DNA of 42,035 bases from Prevotellaceae bacterium. GTDB taxonomy: Bacteria; Bacteroidota; Bacteroidia; Bacteroidales; UBA932. Below, in pieces: positions 18,164 to 27,300 of this stretch (positions within the stretch are counted from its first letter, which is position 1; the number at the start of each line of letters is the position of its first letter). A program made the translations under genes and the position numbers. The notes under the pieces are model-generated. The model made no database searches. It was not told where the DNA came from and was given only the letters and a program-made list of their open reading frames with translations. Location of the stretch: NCBI GenBank assembly GCA_031258195.1, contig JAIRNF010000046.1:1-42035 (forward strand), read 5' to 3'.

Positions 18164-19066
18164 TTATACCCAAAGCTTTGCGGGATATTCTCCTCTTTTT
18201 ATCAGGTTGTTTATGCTTAAAATGGCAGAGTTCCTATCGTCCTGATAAGTTACGCCAAACCATTTGGCTGTGGTTTGTAAAACTTCTACTTCGACCTTTT
18301 TATTTTTGATAAGATCGTTTACAGCAAACGGAATATAAAATTCTGATGTCGTATTTTGCCCATTATGATTTAAAAATTCTTTGAAGAGCTTTTCTAAATG
18401 TGTAAAGAAGTCGGGTGTAAAGCCCCAACAATTCATAGAAACTGGCTCGTTTTCCGGGATATCTACCTTAGTAGTGCCATCCTTATAAAAGATAATTCCG
18501 CCGGAGCGTTCTATTTGTGTTCTTTCTACAACCGTTTCAAGAATGCCATTTTCGTTAACCGAACAGATACCTCTGGAAACAGGTCCGGATTCTGATAGCG
18601 TGTTGCCTAAACGATAGCCGACCATTGCGTAGCGATTAGTGTTGGTCTCGTTCTTGCTGAGGAAAGAATTTAATACGTTAAAAGTATCGGCACCGTAGAA
18701 ATCGTCGGCATTGATAACTGCAAAAGGTTCGCGGATAACAGGTGCGCCCATAAGTACGGCATGCCCGGTTCCCCATGGTTTAATACGTTCTGCATTATAG
18801 CTGGTACCTTGTGGTACATTTTCTACTTCTTGATAGACAAAATCCACCTCAATCGCTCCTTTAAACCTATTCGCAAAAATATCCTTAAAGTCTTTTTCAA
18901 AGTTCTTGCGGATTACAAAAACAACCTTCCCAAATCCTGCGCGAGCAGCATCAAAAATAGAGTAGTCCATAATGGTTTCTCCATTCGGTCCAAGCCCGTC
19001 CATTTGTTTAAGTCCGCCGTATCGGCTGCCCATTCCGGCCGCAAGCGCTAGTAGTGTTGGTTTCAT
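18164..19066 (-). CDS. Sugar-phosphate nucleotidyltransferase family protein
   Basis: The 300-aa protein has the nucleotidyltransferase signature LALAAGMGSRYGGLKQMDGL at its N-terminus, the UTP/metal site VINADDFYG in the middle, and GTGHAVLMG for nucleotide binding. It belongs to the branch containing MurU-like and hexose-1-phosphate uridylyltransferases, which transfer NMP from NTP to a sugar 1-phosphate. The sugar cannot be told. In many Bacteroidetes it is paired with a kinase, but no kinase is next to it here. Positions 19067-19331, upstream of it, are AT-rich and contain no gene that I recognise. Confidence 0.78.
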   Translation of the reverse strand: MKPTLLALAAGMGSRYGGLKQMDGLGPNGETIMDYSIFDAARAGFGKVVFVIRKNFEKDFKDIFANRFKGAIEVDFVYQEVENVPQGTSYNAERIKPWGTGHAVLMGAPVIREPFAVINADDFYGADTFNVLNSFLSKNETNTNRYAMVGYRLGNTLSESGPVSRGICSVNENGILETVVERTQIERSGGIIFYKDGTTKVDIPENEPVSMNCWGFTPDFFTHLEKLFKEFLNHNGQNTTSEFYIPFAVNDLIKNKKVEVEVLQTTAKWFGVTYQDDRNSAILSINNLIKRGEYPAKLWV

Positions 19067-19331
19067 TAGTCTCTCTAAAATTTATGTAATATGTAGCGCG
19101 ATTAATCAACACAGGAATATAAACTTCTGAATGTTAGATATTATCCGTGTAAAATTGGTGTTATATAACTAAAATATGGGGCAAAAATAATATAAAACTC
19201 CATATCTTTTACATTACATCGAGAAGTGTTTAAAGAAGGTTCAAGATAGCTTTAGGAAGATATTATCTTTGTAAGTTGTTATTGGCCAATGAAGAACAAG
19301 TATATAAAAGCCGCTACCCGTTCTTAAGGGA

Positions 19332-19456
19332 AAAGCCGATACGGACGCGGTCGTTTATCCGATGGTTTCAAGACCTGTGACGGTCTTGTCTGCTACGGGT
19401 ATAAAAAGCGCTATCGGGTTAAGCATGGCGAGAACCGATTTGCCGACGGACACGAC
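19332..19456 (+). pseudogene. Remnant of an IS1595-family transposase
   Basis: Frame one reads KADTDAVVY (19332-19358). After a one-base loss the next frame reads DGFKTCDGLVCYGYKKRYRV, then KHGENRFADGHD. This is the central DDE region of IS1595-type transposases (VVYSDGFKTYDGL-like, then YRVKHGENEFxxGHxHxN). The terminal part with the last catalytic Glu is missing, because the homology stops at 19456 and cas1-like sequence begins three bases later. There are no terminal repeats and no intact copy in the window. Confidence 0.6.
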
Positions 19457-19458
19457 CG

Positions 19459-19731
19459 TTTATTTTGGTAATCCGGCATATCTAAGTATGCGAAACAACC
19501 AGCTGTAGTAAAGTTGCCTGAGGTTGAGAAGAATGATACCTTACCCGAAAAATTCAAAAAGAATAATGAGGCGACTTTCCCTATCGAAGATTTAGGTGTT
19601 GTGATGCTCGATCATAAGCAAATTACGCTTACACATGGATTAATAGAGAAGCTGCTTGAAAATAATACCGCACTTATTACCTGCGATAGCAGTAGGATGC
19701 CCGTTGGTCTAATGCTTCCTCTTTGTGGTAA
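19459..19731 (+). pseudogene. cas1: 5' fragment of a second cas1 gene
   Basis: The stretch aligns closely, at DNA and protein level, with the intact cas1 at 28227-28501: [15 protein letters not shown], then [60 protein letters not shown] and [13 protein letters not shown] single missing base after CAGCTG (about 19503) shifts the frame. The match ends abruptly at GGTAA (19731), where the HTH gene of the inserted element begins. All the catalytic residues lay downstream and are lost. The fragment shows that a second, diverged cas operon, or a duplication of this one, once existed here. Confidence 0.85.
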
Positions 19732-19958
19732 CAGATGTGGCGTTGCTTACCGAATTAAGCAAATCGTGGCTTTACAAAGCCACTTGTAGCCGCACAATAC
19801 CCTTTTATCAACCAAATGGAAAGCAGATATATTTTGACCGTACAGAGGTTGAAAATTGGATGAAACAAAACCGAGTAGCCACAAAACAAGAAATTGAACA
19901 AGAAGCAACCACCTATATAGTTACCGGCAAATTTCCAAAGAAAGGGGGTGCAAGATGA
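19725..19958 (+). CDS. Truncated helix-turn-helix (excisionase-like) protein
   Basis: The protein reads LLTELSKSWLYKATCSRTIP, then FYQPNGKQIYFDRTEVENWM, the HTH_17/MerR-like fold common in Bacteroidetes mobile elements (normally xxSKSYLYKLTxxRxIPxYKPxGKxIYFxxxExxxWL). Usual members have 30-60 further residues before this point. Here the frame starts at a GTG (19725) that lies inside the cas1 fragment, so the first residues are borrowed from cas1 and the natural start is gone. The recognition helix is intact. It overlaps the next gene by four bases, so the two were probably translated together. Confidence 0.65.
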   Translation: MVTDVALLTELSKSWLYKATCSRTIPFYQPNGKQIYFDRTEVENWMKQNRVATKQEIEQEATTYIVTGKFPKKGGAR

Positions 19959-20518
19959 TTACCCCCAACATATCCGCTTATTTCCGCTTTGAACAATTCC
20001 CGGAATACAAGAACGTAACTCGAAAGGGAGTTACCGAACCAAGAAAGCAACCAAGATTTGACCTGACAGCCATTGCCAGGTATTGGGAAGCATTGGACAA
20101 GTTGAAAAACTACAAAGGCACTTTGTTTTTCAATCTTATTCCCACCGACAAAAACGAGTACCGCAAACAGGACGGAACTACACCGGAATATTATCTACAA
20201 TGTACTCCAGCCAAAAGCAAAGCAATCAACTTTTCAGGCATACGATTTCAGTATGCGGACAATAAGCAGACGTTATTTGCAAGTGGCGAACCAAGCGACC
20301 GGGAAACGCTTAAAGGGGGTGTTAAAAATCCAATGTACGGACAAAGAAACGATGCTTTTCTATTTCTTTTCTCAAAGGATATACAAGTATTGGAAGTGTT
20401 GGTTATCGATGGCGGGCGGTTACTTATTGATGCGTACCGGAAACAGTTTTCATTTGGCGGGTTTGATGAAGTTTTGGCACAGTTGCGCAAACAGGCAAAA
20501 ACGGCAATCCCCTTATAG
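19955..20518 (+). CDS. Unknown 187-aa protein of the replicon element
   Basis: I do not recognise this family. It begins MITPNISAYFRFEQFPEYKN and is basic and soluble, with no signal peptide or membrane segment. Its position between an HTH gene and the replication gene, with a 4-base overlap (ATGA) to the former, suggests a role in replication or mobilisation of the element. The C-terminal third (DAFLFLFSKDIQVLEVLVID ... GGFDEVLAQLRKQ) looks like a small alpha/beta domain. Confidence 0.6.
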   Translation: MITPNISAYFRFEQFPEYKNVTRKGVTEPRKQPRFDLTAIARYWEALDKLKNYKGTLFFNLIPTDKNEYRKQDGTTPEYYLQCTPAKSKAINFSGIRFQYADNKQTLFASGEPSDRETLKGGVKNPMYGQRNDAFLFLFSKDIQVLEVLVIDGGRLLIDAYRKQFSFGGFDEVLAQLRKQAKTAIPL

Positions 20519-20551
20519 TAAGATGTAATTTGTACCCAAAATTTGGTAACA

Positions 20552-21498
20552 ATGTATGATACTGTGAACTTTTGCTTGAATAGGATTGAAGCCGATTCAG
20601 ATTTGGAAAAATCAACCCGATATTTGACGAACTCCAAAGAAACCGTAAACAAAGACACCGGGGAATTTTGGAGCGTTGGAAACCTTGATAATCTAAAAGT
20701 AACGGTATCGATGGCGGGCGTTTCAATCAAAGGCAGTTTGGCAAAGTTTCTTTTTCCCGATAACACATATACGCTAAACAGAAATCAAGTAAAAGAAGCC
20801 GTTGCCAAATTATCGGATTCTATTCATTTGGATTTGTTGAGGGCTTGCGTTACCCGTATTGACGTGTCGACAAACTTTATAATAAAACATCCGGCAAATG
20901 GTAATTACGATGTTTTGGGGCTGTGTAGGAACTTTACAGGGTTCAGGCGACCAGTAACACCTTTTACTATCATAACAAGGGAAAAGAGCAAAAAAGAACC
21001 TTGATATTCTATGATAAAGCCCGAGAGGTATCGAGCCGTAAAGGTGCAATGCCTGATGTGTTTTCAGGCTCAAATTTGTTGCGGTATGAATCCCGGTGGA
21101 ATGCACGTTTGCCTCAACAGCTAAAAGAGCCTAAAATCAACGGAAACACATTGTTTGATGCTAAGTTTTACGGCAAAGTAATAAGCCTTTGGGCTGATAG
21201 CTATTTCAACATAGATAAAAAGAGAACTCCAAATTTTGAAGCGATGGAAAAGATAAAAACCGTATCGGATGCAACGGACTTCATTTGCGCTATTGCATTG
21301 CGCAAATTGACACCGAATAAAGTACAAAGCATTTTGGAAGACATGAAACAAAACAAGGTGTTCGAGGATAGAAAATACTATACCCGGCTTAAAGCAAAAT
21401 TGAAGGAAATTTCCAACAAGGCGGATATTACCAAAGCGGATGATTTGGTAACCGAATTGGATTCAGAGATAAGAAACGTTTTGTCCTATAAACGGTAA
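20552..21498 (+). pseudogene. Replication initiator, phage gpII/X-like, split by a frameshift
   Basis: The first frame (20552-21004) begins MYDTVNF and has the gpII/X pattern (VTVSMAGVSIKGSLAKFLF, then CVTRIDVSTNF). The second (to 21498) continues with KGKEQKRTLIFYDKAREVSS and SNLLRYESRWN. Adding one T in the run at about 20964-20967 would restore PFYYHNKGKEQKRTLIFYDK and give about 315 aa. Such proteins nick dsDNA at an origin for rolling-circle replication of filamentous phages and related plasmids; the IFYDKARE Tyr and Lys are candidate catalytic residues. A sequencing error in the T run is the alternative to real inactivation. I could not identify an origin nearby. Confidence 0.7.
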
Positions 21499-21510
21499 AT
21501 TATTATTTGT

Positions 21511-22026
21511 ATGACGTATAAGATTATTGGAATCAATTTCTTGGAAAAAAGCCCTTTTACGAGTGCTATTTTGGATTTTGGTAAAGAAACAATATTGGAA
21601 ACAAACGACTTTGGTATTTATGGAATGCGGATTGATATGTTGGAATTGGGGTTTGATTATTTTTTAAGGTATTTAATGTGGTGTGCGCCTAACCTTGATT
21701 CTTTAAGATTTTTATTGATGGAAATTGAAAAATGCGATATTACTTATCAAAACGTATTTGAAGTGGCTTTTAGTAAAGGTAAAGTTCTTAAAGAGTTTAA
21801 TTTAAAACAGTTGATAGAGTTTACAAAGATTGCTTTACCTAATATGCGCAAGAATTTATTATCAATAATTTCAGCTTACAACAAAAGCAATGATATTGCC
21901 AATTTTACTCCAAGCAAATGGTTTGATACATTTTGGGGTTTGGAATATGAAATGATTGAGAATCTAAGAAAACATGGTTTTGATACAAAATGGCTTAAAA
22001 AATTCGTGGATGGTGAAGCAGGGTAA
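21511..22026 (+). CDS. Unknown 171-aa protein of the replicon element
   Basis: I do not recognise it. It starts MTYKIIGINFLEKSPFTSAI and has hydrophobic, helix-prone stretches (FDYFLRYLMWCAPNLDSLRF) but no clear membrane segment or signal. It starts 12 bases after the replication gene, in the same direction, so it belongs to the same transcript. It is richer in A and T than the chromosomal genes at the left of the window. Confidence 0.55.
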   Translation: MTYKIIGINFLEKSPFTSAILDFGKETILETNDFGIYGMRIDMLELGFDYFLRYLMWCAPNLDSLRFLLMEIEKCDITYQNVFEVAFSKGKVLKEFNLKQLIEFTKIALPNMRKNLLSIISAYNKSNDIANFTPSKWFDTFWGLEYEMIENLRKHGFDTKWLKKFVDGEAG

Positions 22027-22059
22027 TTGAAATATCAAATGTGTAACTTTTTAAATTAA

Positions 22060-22285
22060 ATGGATATGGACATAGTTAAGGAATCGGAAGATTTATCAAT
22101 CGCTCGACCACCATCGGGAGCAAACCAAACAAGCCTTGTGTAAAACCTATTCAGAAGAAATTAGTATTGAACTTATGGATGGAACTTACAACCCCGCTTT
22201 TAATGAACTGAAAAAAGCCGTACAACAATTTGTACTTATATCAATTGAAAACAATAGGGGGGTGTTAAATTCAACGCAAATATAG
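22060..22285 (+). pseudogene. Small frameshifted gene of the replicon element
   Basis: The frame from the ATG at 22060 reads MDMDIVKESED. Removing one T at about 22091-22094 joins it to YQSLDHHREQTKQALCKTYS and on to VLISIENNRGVLNSTQI, ending at 22283-22285, for about 74 aa. The helical, charged character and small size give no hint of function. Without the correction only a 27-aa peptide is made. Confidence 0.4.
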
Positions 22286-22320
22286 TATGGATACAGTAAG
22301 AGCAATTAAAAATATAATGT

Positions 22321-22876
22321 ATGGCTATGATTCCGCTGAAATTGAAAGGATTATTCAAAGAAAAAAGTACTTTTAGAAGTCCCGTGTATAATGTTCGCGC
22401 CATTCCTTTGGAAAAGATACGAGCAAATAGCTATAACCCCAATTCGGTTGCTCCGCCCGAAATGAAGCTGCTTGAAAAGTCTATTTGGGAAGATGGTTAT
22501 ACTATGCCTATAGTATGGCTACCATATACCGCAAGAAGATATTTACGAAATAGTGGACGGATACCACCGTTATACCGTGATGCGTATAAATAAACGGATT
22601 TATGAACGTGAAAACGGCATGATGCCGGTTGTAGTAATAGAAAAAGACATATCAAACCGCATGGCTTCCACTATACGCCATAATAGAGCGCGAGGTTCAC
22701 ATGACGTCGATTTGATGAGCGATATAGTTTCCGAACTTGCGCGATCGGGCATGTCGGACGCTTGGATTATGAAGAATATAGGCATGGATATGGACGAACT
22801 ATTGAGATTAAAACAGCTTACGGGGTTGACCGCGCTATTCGCGAATAATGAATTTTCAAATTTTATAGAAGAATGA
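22321..22876 (+). pseudogene. ParB-like nuclease-domain protein, frameshifted
   Basis: The first frame gives VRAIPLEKIRANSYNPNSVA and LLEKSIWEDGYTMPIV, the start of a ParB/Sulfiredoxin fold. The second gives YHIPQEDIYEIVDGYHRYTV, then VVVIEKDISNRMASTIRHNR, with the DGYHR motif and the helix-rich end. One extra G at about 22516-22519 separates them; removing it yields MPIVCYHIPQEDIYEIVDGY and one protein of about 184 aa. It resembles the IbrB-like ParB branch found in phages and elements, often beside a PAPS-reductase-like IbrA, which is absent here. A short 29-codon frame at 22287-22376 overlaps its start and is probably not a gene. Confidence 0.65.
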
Positions 22877-23100
22877 ACGGAAACACCATTTACCATGTAC
22901 GATTCGGCGATGATGACAACCATTATTTCGGTTCTATAGCCGCCATATTCGATAAATTCACGCCCGAACAATTGGGTGTGTCGAAATCACGGCTTTGGGC
23001 TTACGGATTGCTAATTGGCAAGCCATACAGAAACAAGGTTGTCATCATCCGAAAGGATGTGCTGCGCTGCAAAAGAGGCAATCGTATGAAGCCTATTTGA
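22873..23100 (+). CDS. Small unknown protein downstream of the ParB-like gene
   Basis: The 75-aa protein MNGNTIYHVRFGDDDNHYFG... contains FTPEQLGVSKSRLWAYGLLI, reminiscent of a helix-turn-helix, and ends basic (RKDVLRCKRGNRMKPI). Its ATG overlaps the ParB-like stop by four bases, so the two are co-translated. It is typical of short DNA-binding partners in mobile elements, but I cannot name a family. Confidence 0.55.
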   Translation: MNGNTIYHVRFGDDDNHYFGSIAAIFDKFTPEQLGVSKSRLWAYGLLIGKPYRNKVVIIRKDVLRCKRGNRMKPI

Positions 23101-23356
23101 TATACAATCCACCATCGTGTATTGAGCCGACATATTCCATCCCGGATGTGTCGGTTTTTTCTTCACCCGGATATACGGCGATAAGAATCTTGTTTTCACG
23201 AATACATCTTTCAAGTATTGAATAAGCCTTGTCCAAGTCCATTGTCGCATAAGGTAGCATCGAAACAATGCTTGAATAATCTTTGTCCGGATGGTCGGTT
23301 GTGAAGTAATAAAACAACGCTTCGCCTTTCAATTTCTTATAGTCTATTTTTGACAT
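23093..23356 (-). CDS. Small unknown protein, paralogue of the 23781 gene
   Basis: The start at 23356 (MSKIDYKKLKGEALFYYFTT) gives 87 aa. The C-terminal half, ILIAVYPGEEKTDTSGMEYV followed by GSIHDGGLYIK, closely matches that of the plus-strand gene at 23781 (LVAVYPG...MEFIGSIIDGSLYLK), so the two are diverged paralogues. It is acidic and soluble, with no signal peptide. It is the only minus-strand gene in the element and overlaps the 3' end of its neighbour by eight bases. Confidence 0.6.
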   Translation of the reverse strand: MSKIDYKKLKGEALFYYFTTDHPDKDYSSIVSMLPYATMDLDKAYSILERCIRENKILIAVYPGEEKTDTSGMEYVGSIHDGGLYIK

Positions 23357-23780
23357 TTCACATTTATTTGAGTGTACGAATATACGCAATCATTTCATTA
23401 TATATTTCAGGAAGATATTTTTTAAATACCTGATTCCCAATGAACGCATTTTCAATGGATATTTGGGATGCGATACAGGCGACACGCCGGAAGAACTTCG
23501 ACAAAACCACCACTTGATACGGTACATTGTGAATGTATTCAATAAATTGGATGAAGTAAAAAACGGTAATTCTATTCGATAAAACCGCTGTTTTGATATG
23601 ACAGTATGGAAGAAAAGGGGTTGCGGAAACTTGTGGTTCTACAACCCTTGTTGAATATCAGTTAGTTATGAAATATGTACACGGAAACGTACACGATTCT
23701 GGTATTTAGGCGTATTTAAGCGTATCACTATAATACATTTGCAATGCAATTGCATTACATTTGCATAAACTACAATAGCA
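23357..23780. other. Intergenic region with a gene remnant and a palindrome
   Basis: A plus-strand open frame without a start codon runs to a stop at 23580-23582 and reads IPNERIFNGYLGCDTGDTPE, then ELRQNHHLIRYIVNVFNKLD; it looks like the tail of a lost gene. Further on are a direct GTACACGGAAACGTACACG motif (about 23676-23694) and a 14-bp palindrome AATGCAATTGCATT, flanked by two TACATTTG boxes that may be -7 elements or operator sites for the following gene. Confidence 0.4.
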
Positions 23781-24020
23781 ATGAACGACTTTACCCACAT
23801 AGATAAACCCGATAGAGTATCAAAAGACCTTTGGTTTTTACTTCAATACGCCGTTATGGGTGATTTTGAACGATTGTCAAATATTGTGAATCGTATCAAT
23901 AAAGATGGCAAAACACTTGTAGCTGTTTATCCGGGTGTACCTGAATTGATGAAAGGTGTTGATGTTTCAGAAATGGAGTTTATAGGCTCTATAATCGATG
24001 GTAGCTTATATCTAAAATGA
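23781..24020 (+). CDS. Small unknown protein, paralogue of the 23093 gene
   Basis: The 79-aa acidic protein MNDFTHIDKPDRVSKDLWFL... shares its C-terminal half with the minus-strand gene at 23093-23356 (AVYPG, then GSIIDGSLYLK). TACATTTG immediately upstream, next to a palindrome, suggests a regulated promoter. It sits between the decayed element and the CRISPR locus. The family is unknown; the acidic, small, paired nature would suit an immunity, antitoxin-like or inhibitor protein, but that is only a guess. Confidence 0.6.
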   Translation: MNDFTHIDKPDRVSKDLWFLLQYAVMGDFERLSNIVNRINKDGKTLVAVYPGVPELMKGVDVSEMEFIGSIIDGSLYLK

Positions 24021-24101
24021 GTTTTGCGTATATCATAAAAATATGATTATATTTGTAATTCAATAATCCGTTCACAAAGGTAGTTCCTATCTTTTTTGTT
24101 G

Positions 24102-24134
24102 CCCGTTTGTTACCCACAGAGGAATACAGGCGGG
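24102..24134 (+). terminator. Possible terminator
   Basis: CCCGTTTG (24102-24109) can pair with CAGGCGGG (24127-24134), two of the pairs being G-T, and TTATTTTT follows. It would end the transcript of the small gene at 23781. Confidence 0.4.
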
Positions 24135-24218
24135 TTATTTTTATGCTATTTTGTCCCCAATTTGTCCCTTATATCTACTTTAATCAAACGTATCTTGTTA
24201 TTTATCTATCTGATATAC

Positions 24219-24301
24219 AAAAAAAAAAGCGAGCCGCAAAGCCCGCTTTAAATGTTTTCACAACGGAATAATCCTTATTGTGATTCGCTTCAAAATTGTG
24301 G
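24219..24301 (-). ncRNA. tracrRNA of the type II-C CRISPR system
   Basis: On the minus strand the RNA would start at the anti-repeat (24278-24300), which matches 22 of about 24 positions of the repeat complement: CACAATTTTGAAGCGAATCA against the array's ACAATTTTGAAAGCGAATTA. The lost A makes a bulge in the duplex. A short GGA/TCC nexus hairpin (24264-24274) follows. The RNA ends in a strong terminator, AAGCGGGC/GCTCGCTT (24227-24248), with a 10-base U tract. The predicted length is about 80 nt. It pairs with the 5' half of each crRNA repeat so that RNase III and Cas9 can process and load the guide. It is divergent from cas9. Confidence 0.88.
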
Positions 24302-24303
24302 TA

Positions 24304-24334
24304 CAAATATATAACATTTTCACATAAAAAACAA
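24304..24334 (-). promoter_or_regulatory. tracrRNA promoter
   Basis: Read on the minus strand: TTG (24334-24332), a 20-bp gap, then TATATTTG (24311-24304), a perfect Bacteroidetes promoter. Transcription would begin at about 24298-24300, exactly at the edge of the anti-repeat. Confidence 0.75.
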
Positions 24335-24353
24335 TTTAATGTTGATTTATTTT

Positions 24354-24361
24354 TAACTTTA
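24354..24361 (+). promoter_or_regulatory. Possible cas9 -7 box
   Basis: TAACTTTA fits TAnnTTTG with one change and lies 23 bp before the cas9 ATG. No convincing -33 box is present at the right distance, so cas9 expression may be weak or depend on other factors. Confidence 0.35.
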
Positions 24362-24383
24362 ACGTCCGAAAACATTGGTAATC

Positions 24384-27300
24384 ATGAAAAAGGTATTAGG
24401 ATTAGATTTAGGTGCCGCATCTATTGGTTGGGCATTGGTGGATAAAGATGCTCATAAAATATTAGGTTTAGGATGTAGAATTGTTCCTTATAACGGGACT
24501 GAGGGACAAGATTTTGCAAAAGGTACAGGAGAAAGTCGTAATTCGTTACGAACAAAAGCGCGGACTGCCCGAAAGGGTTATGACCGCTATCAATTGAGAC
24601 GGAAATATTTGATTGACACGTTGATAAAAAACGGAATGATACCTGATGAAAACCTGAAAATATTGCAAAAAATGCGGCTATGGGAATTGAGAAACAAGGC
24701 GGCTACAGAGAATATATCCAAGCAGGAATTGGGACGATTATTACTTTGGCTTAATCAGAAACGTGGTTATAAAAGTAGCCGAAGTGATGCCAACTTGGGT
24801 AAGAAAGATACCGACTATGTTAAAGAAGTAAAAACTCGTTTTGAAAAAATCAAAACATTAGGACTTACAATCGGACAATTCTTTTATAATGAACTAAAAA
24901 ACAACGAATATTTTCGTGTAAAAGAAAACATCTTTCCTCGCGAAGCATATATCGAAGAGTTTGATAAAATTTGTGCAAAGCAAAAAGAACATTTGAATTT
25001 AACAGATGAGTTTATCGCCGAAATTCGCAACGAAATCATCTACTATCAACGCTCATTGAAATCACAAAAAGGACTTGTTTCGGCATGTGAATTTGAAGGT
25101 TTTTGGACGGAAAATAACGATAGCAAAAAAATTTTTGTTGGTCCAAAAGTTGCTCCTAAAAGTTCGCCGTTATTTCAAATTGCCAAAATATGGGAAAATG
25201 TAAACAACATTAAATTGAGTTCAAAACAAGGCGAAACAGCAGAGTTGACATTGGAAGAAAAGCAAAGAATCTTTGAGCATTTGGATAGCAATGAAAAACT
25301 GACTGTTGCCGATTTATTTAGAATATTGAACAAAAATAAAAACGAATTTACAGTTACAAAACAAATAGAAAAAGGTATTCAAGGGAATATTACAAAAACC
25401 CCAATTGCGCATATTCTAGGTAAAAACCAAGCGTATAAAAACTTGCTTAAGCTAGATTTAAACATTATTAAAACAGACGAATCGGGCTATTTATATTCCA
25501 AGAAAACAGGAGAAGTTTTAGGCGAAAAACCGATAAAGTATATTGATGCAAGAGTTGAGAATGAACCGTTTTATCAGCTTTGGCATACCATTTATTCTAT
25601 CAATGATATACAAGAATGTAGTAATGCTTTGGAAAAACGTTTTGGAATAGATACCGAAACGGCCGATAAACTTGCAGCGATTGATTTTAGGAAATATGGT
25701 TTTGGAAATAAATCGGTAAAGGCTATTCGCAAAATTCTACCTTATTTGATGGAAGGAGATATGTATAGCGAAGCAATGAGCTATGCTGGTTACAACCATT
25801 CTAACTCTTTAACAAAAGATGAAAATCTTGGACGTAAATTGCTTGATAAGCTTAAACCAATTGAGAAGAATTCATTACGTCAGCCAATAGTAGAAAAAAT
25901 CCTTAATCAAATGGTTAATGTGGTAAATGCTATTATTGAAAAGTACGGTAAGCCTGATGAAATTCGTATTGAATTGGCTCGAGAATTGAAACAAAGCAAA
26001 GGAGAACGTAATGAATCAGCATCATTAAATGCGGCAAATGAGGAGGTGAATAAAGAAATCGTGAAAAGATTAAGTGAATTACAATTTTCTATCAAAAAAA
26101 GAAATATAGAGCGATATAAGTTCATCTTTCCTATAAGAAATTGTATTTCTTATGATAAACGGACAAATGAGTATAAAATAAATAGACCCAATTTGCAGAA
26201 AGCTGTTGTAACAAATCAATGTATTTATTGTGGACATAGCTTTAGTTTCACAAGTGCAATGAATAGCCAGGAATGTGATGTTGATCATATTATTCCCAAA
26301 GCTCTATTATTTGACGATTCTCAGAATAATAAAGTATTAGTCCATAAAAAATGTAATCAACAAGATAAAAGTAACAAAACTGCTTATGATTTTATACGAA
26401 GCAAGGGACAGACAGCATTGGATGATTATTTAACAAGGGTTGATGAATGGTATAAGAAAGGTCTAATTTCATATCCTAAAAGGGAGAAATTATTAGTTTC
26501 TTATGAAGATTATCTAGAACGAAAAAGCAGAGGAAAAGAAACGGAGACAGATGAAAAATTATGGGAGTCGTTTATTGATCGGCAACTGCGCGAAAGTCAG
26601 TACATTGCTAAAAAAGCACGAGAAATTTTGCATACCATTTGCTACAATGTTTGGAGCACAAGTGGAACAGTAACCGCCGAATTGCGCCACTTATGGGGCT
26701 GGGATGATGTTACGATGAATCTTCAAATGCCAAAATACAAAGAGATAGGCTTAACGGAAATAAAAGAATGGGAAAGCGAGCATGGTAAAAAGAAACATTC
26801 AAAAGAAGTTATCAAAGATTGGACAAAACGCGATGACCATCGACATCATGCTGTTGATGCGCTTACAATTGCATGTACAGAGCAAGGCTTTATTCAGCGT
26901 TTCAACACGTTGAGCGCGAGCAAAACGCGCGAAGATATGCAAAGAGAAGTTGAGCTGCGCTCCGAGCAATACAAGGACAAACTTTCTTTGTTAGAAAAAT
27001 ATATTATATCACGGCGTCCGATTGATGTTGCAGATATAGAAAAAGCTGTCGCGGATATTTTAATTTCTTTTAAACCAGGTAAAAAAGTAGCCGTTTTTGG
27101 AAAACGAAAAGTAGGAAATCGAGGCAATAAAAAAGTCCTTCAAACGGGTATCATCGTGCCAAGAGGACCTCTTAGTGAAGATAGCGTATATGGAAAAATA
27201 AAAATGATTGAGAAAAATAAAACGCTGAGCTATCTATTCAAAAATCCTCATTTGATTTTTCAACCACACATCAAACATTTGGTAGAGCGACGTTTAAAAA

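Larger units (their letters stand above)
19732..24135 (+). mobile_element. Decaying integrated replicon-like element (HTH, Rep, ParB-like)
   Basis: The left border is sharp, because cas1 homology stops at 19731 and a truncated HTH gene starts. Inside are a gpII/X-like replication gene, a ParB-like gene and five to six small unknown genes, all but one on the plus strand. No integrase or transposase is present. The right border is not visible; I place it arbitrarily at the hairpin at 24102-24134, before the tracrRNA. Three genes have single-base frameshifts. The set suggests an integrated plasmid or a small ssDNA-phage-like element. Confidence 0.5.
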
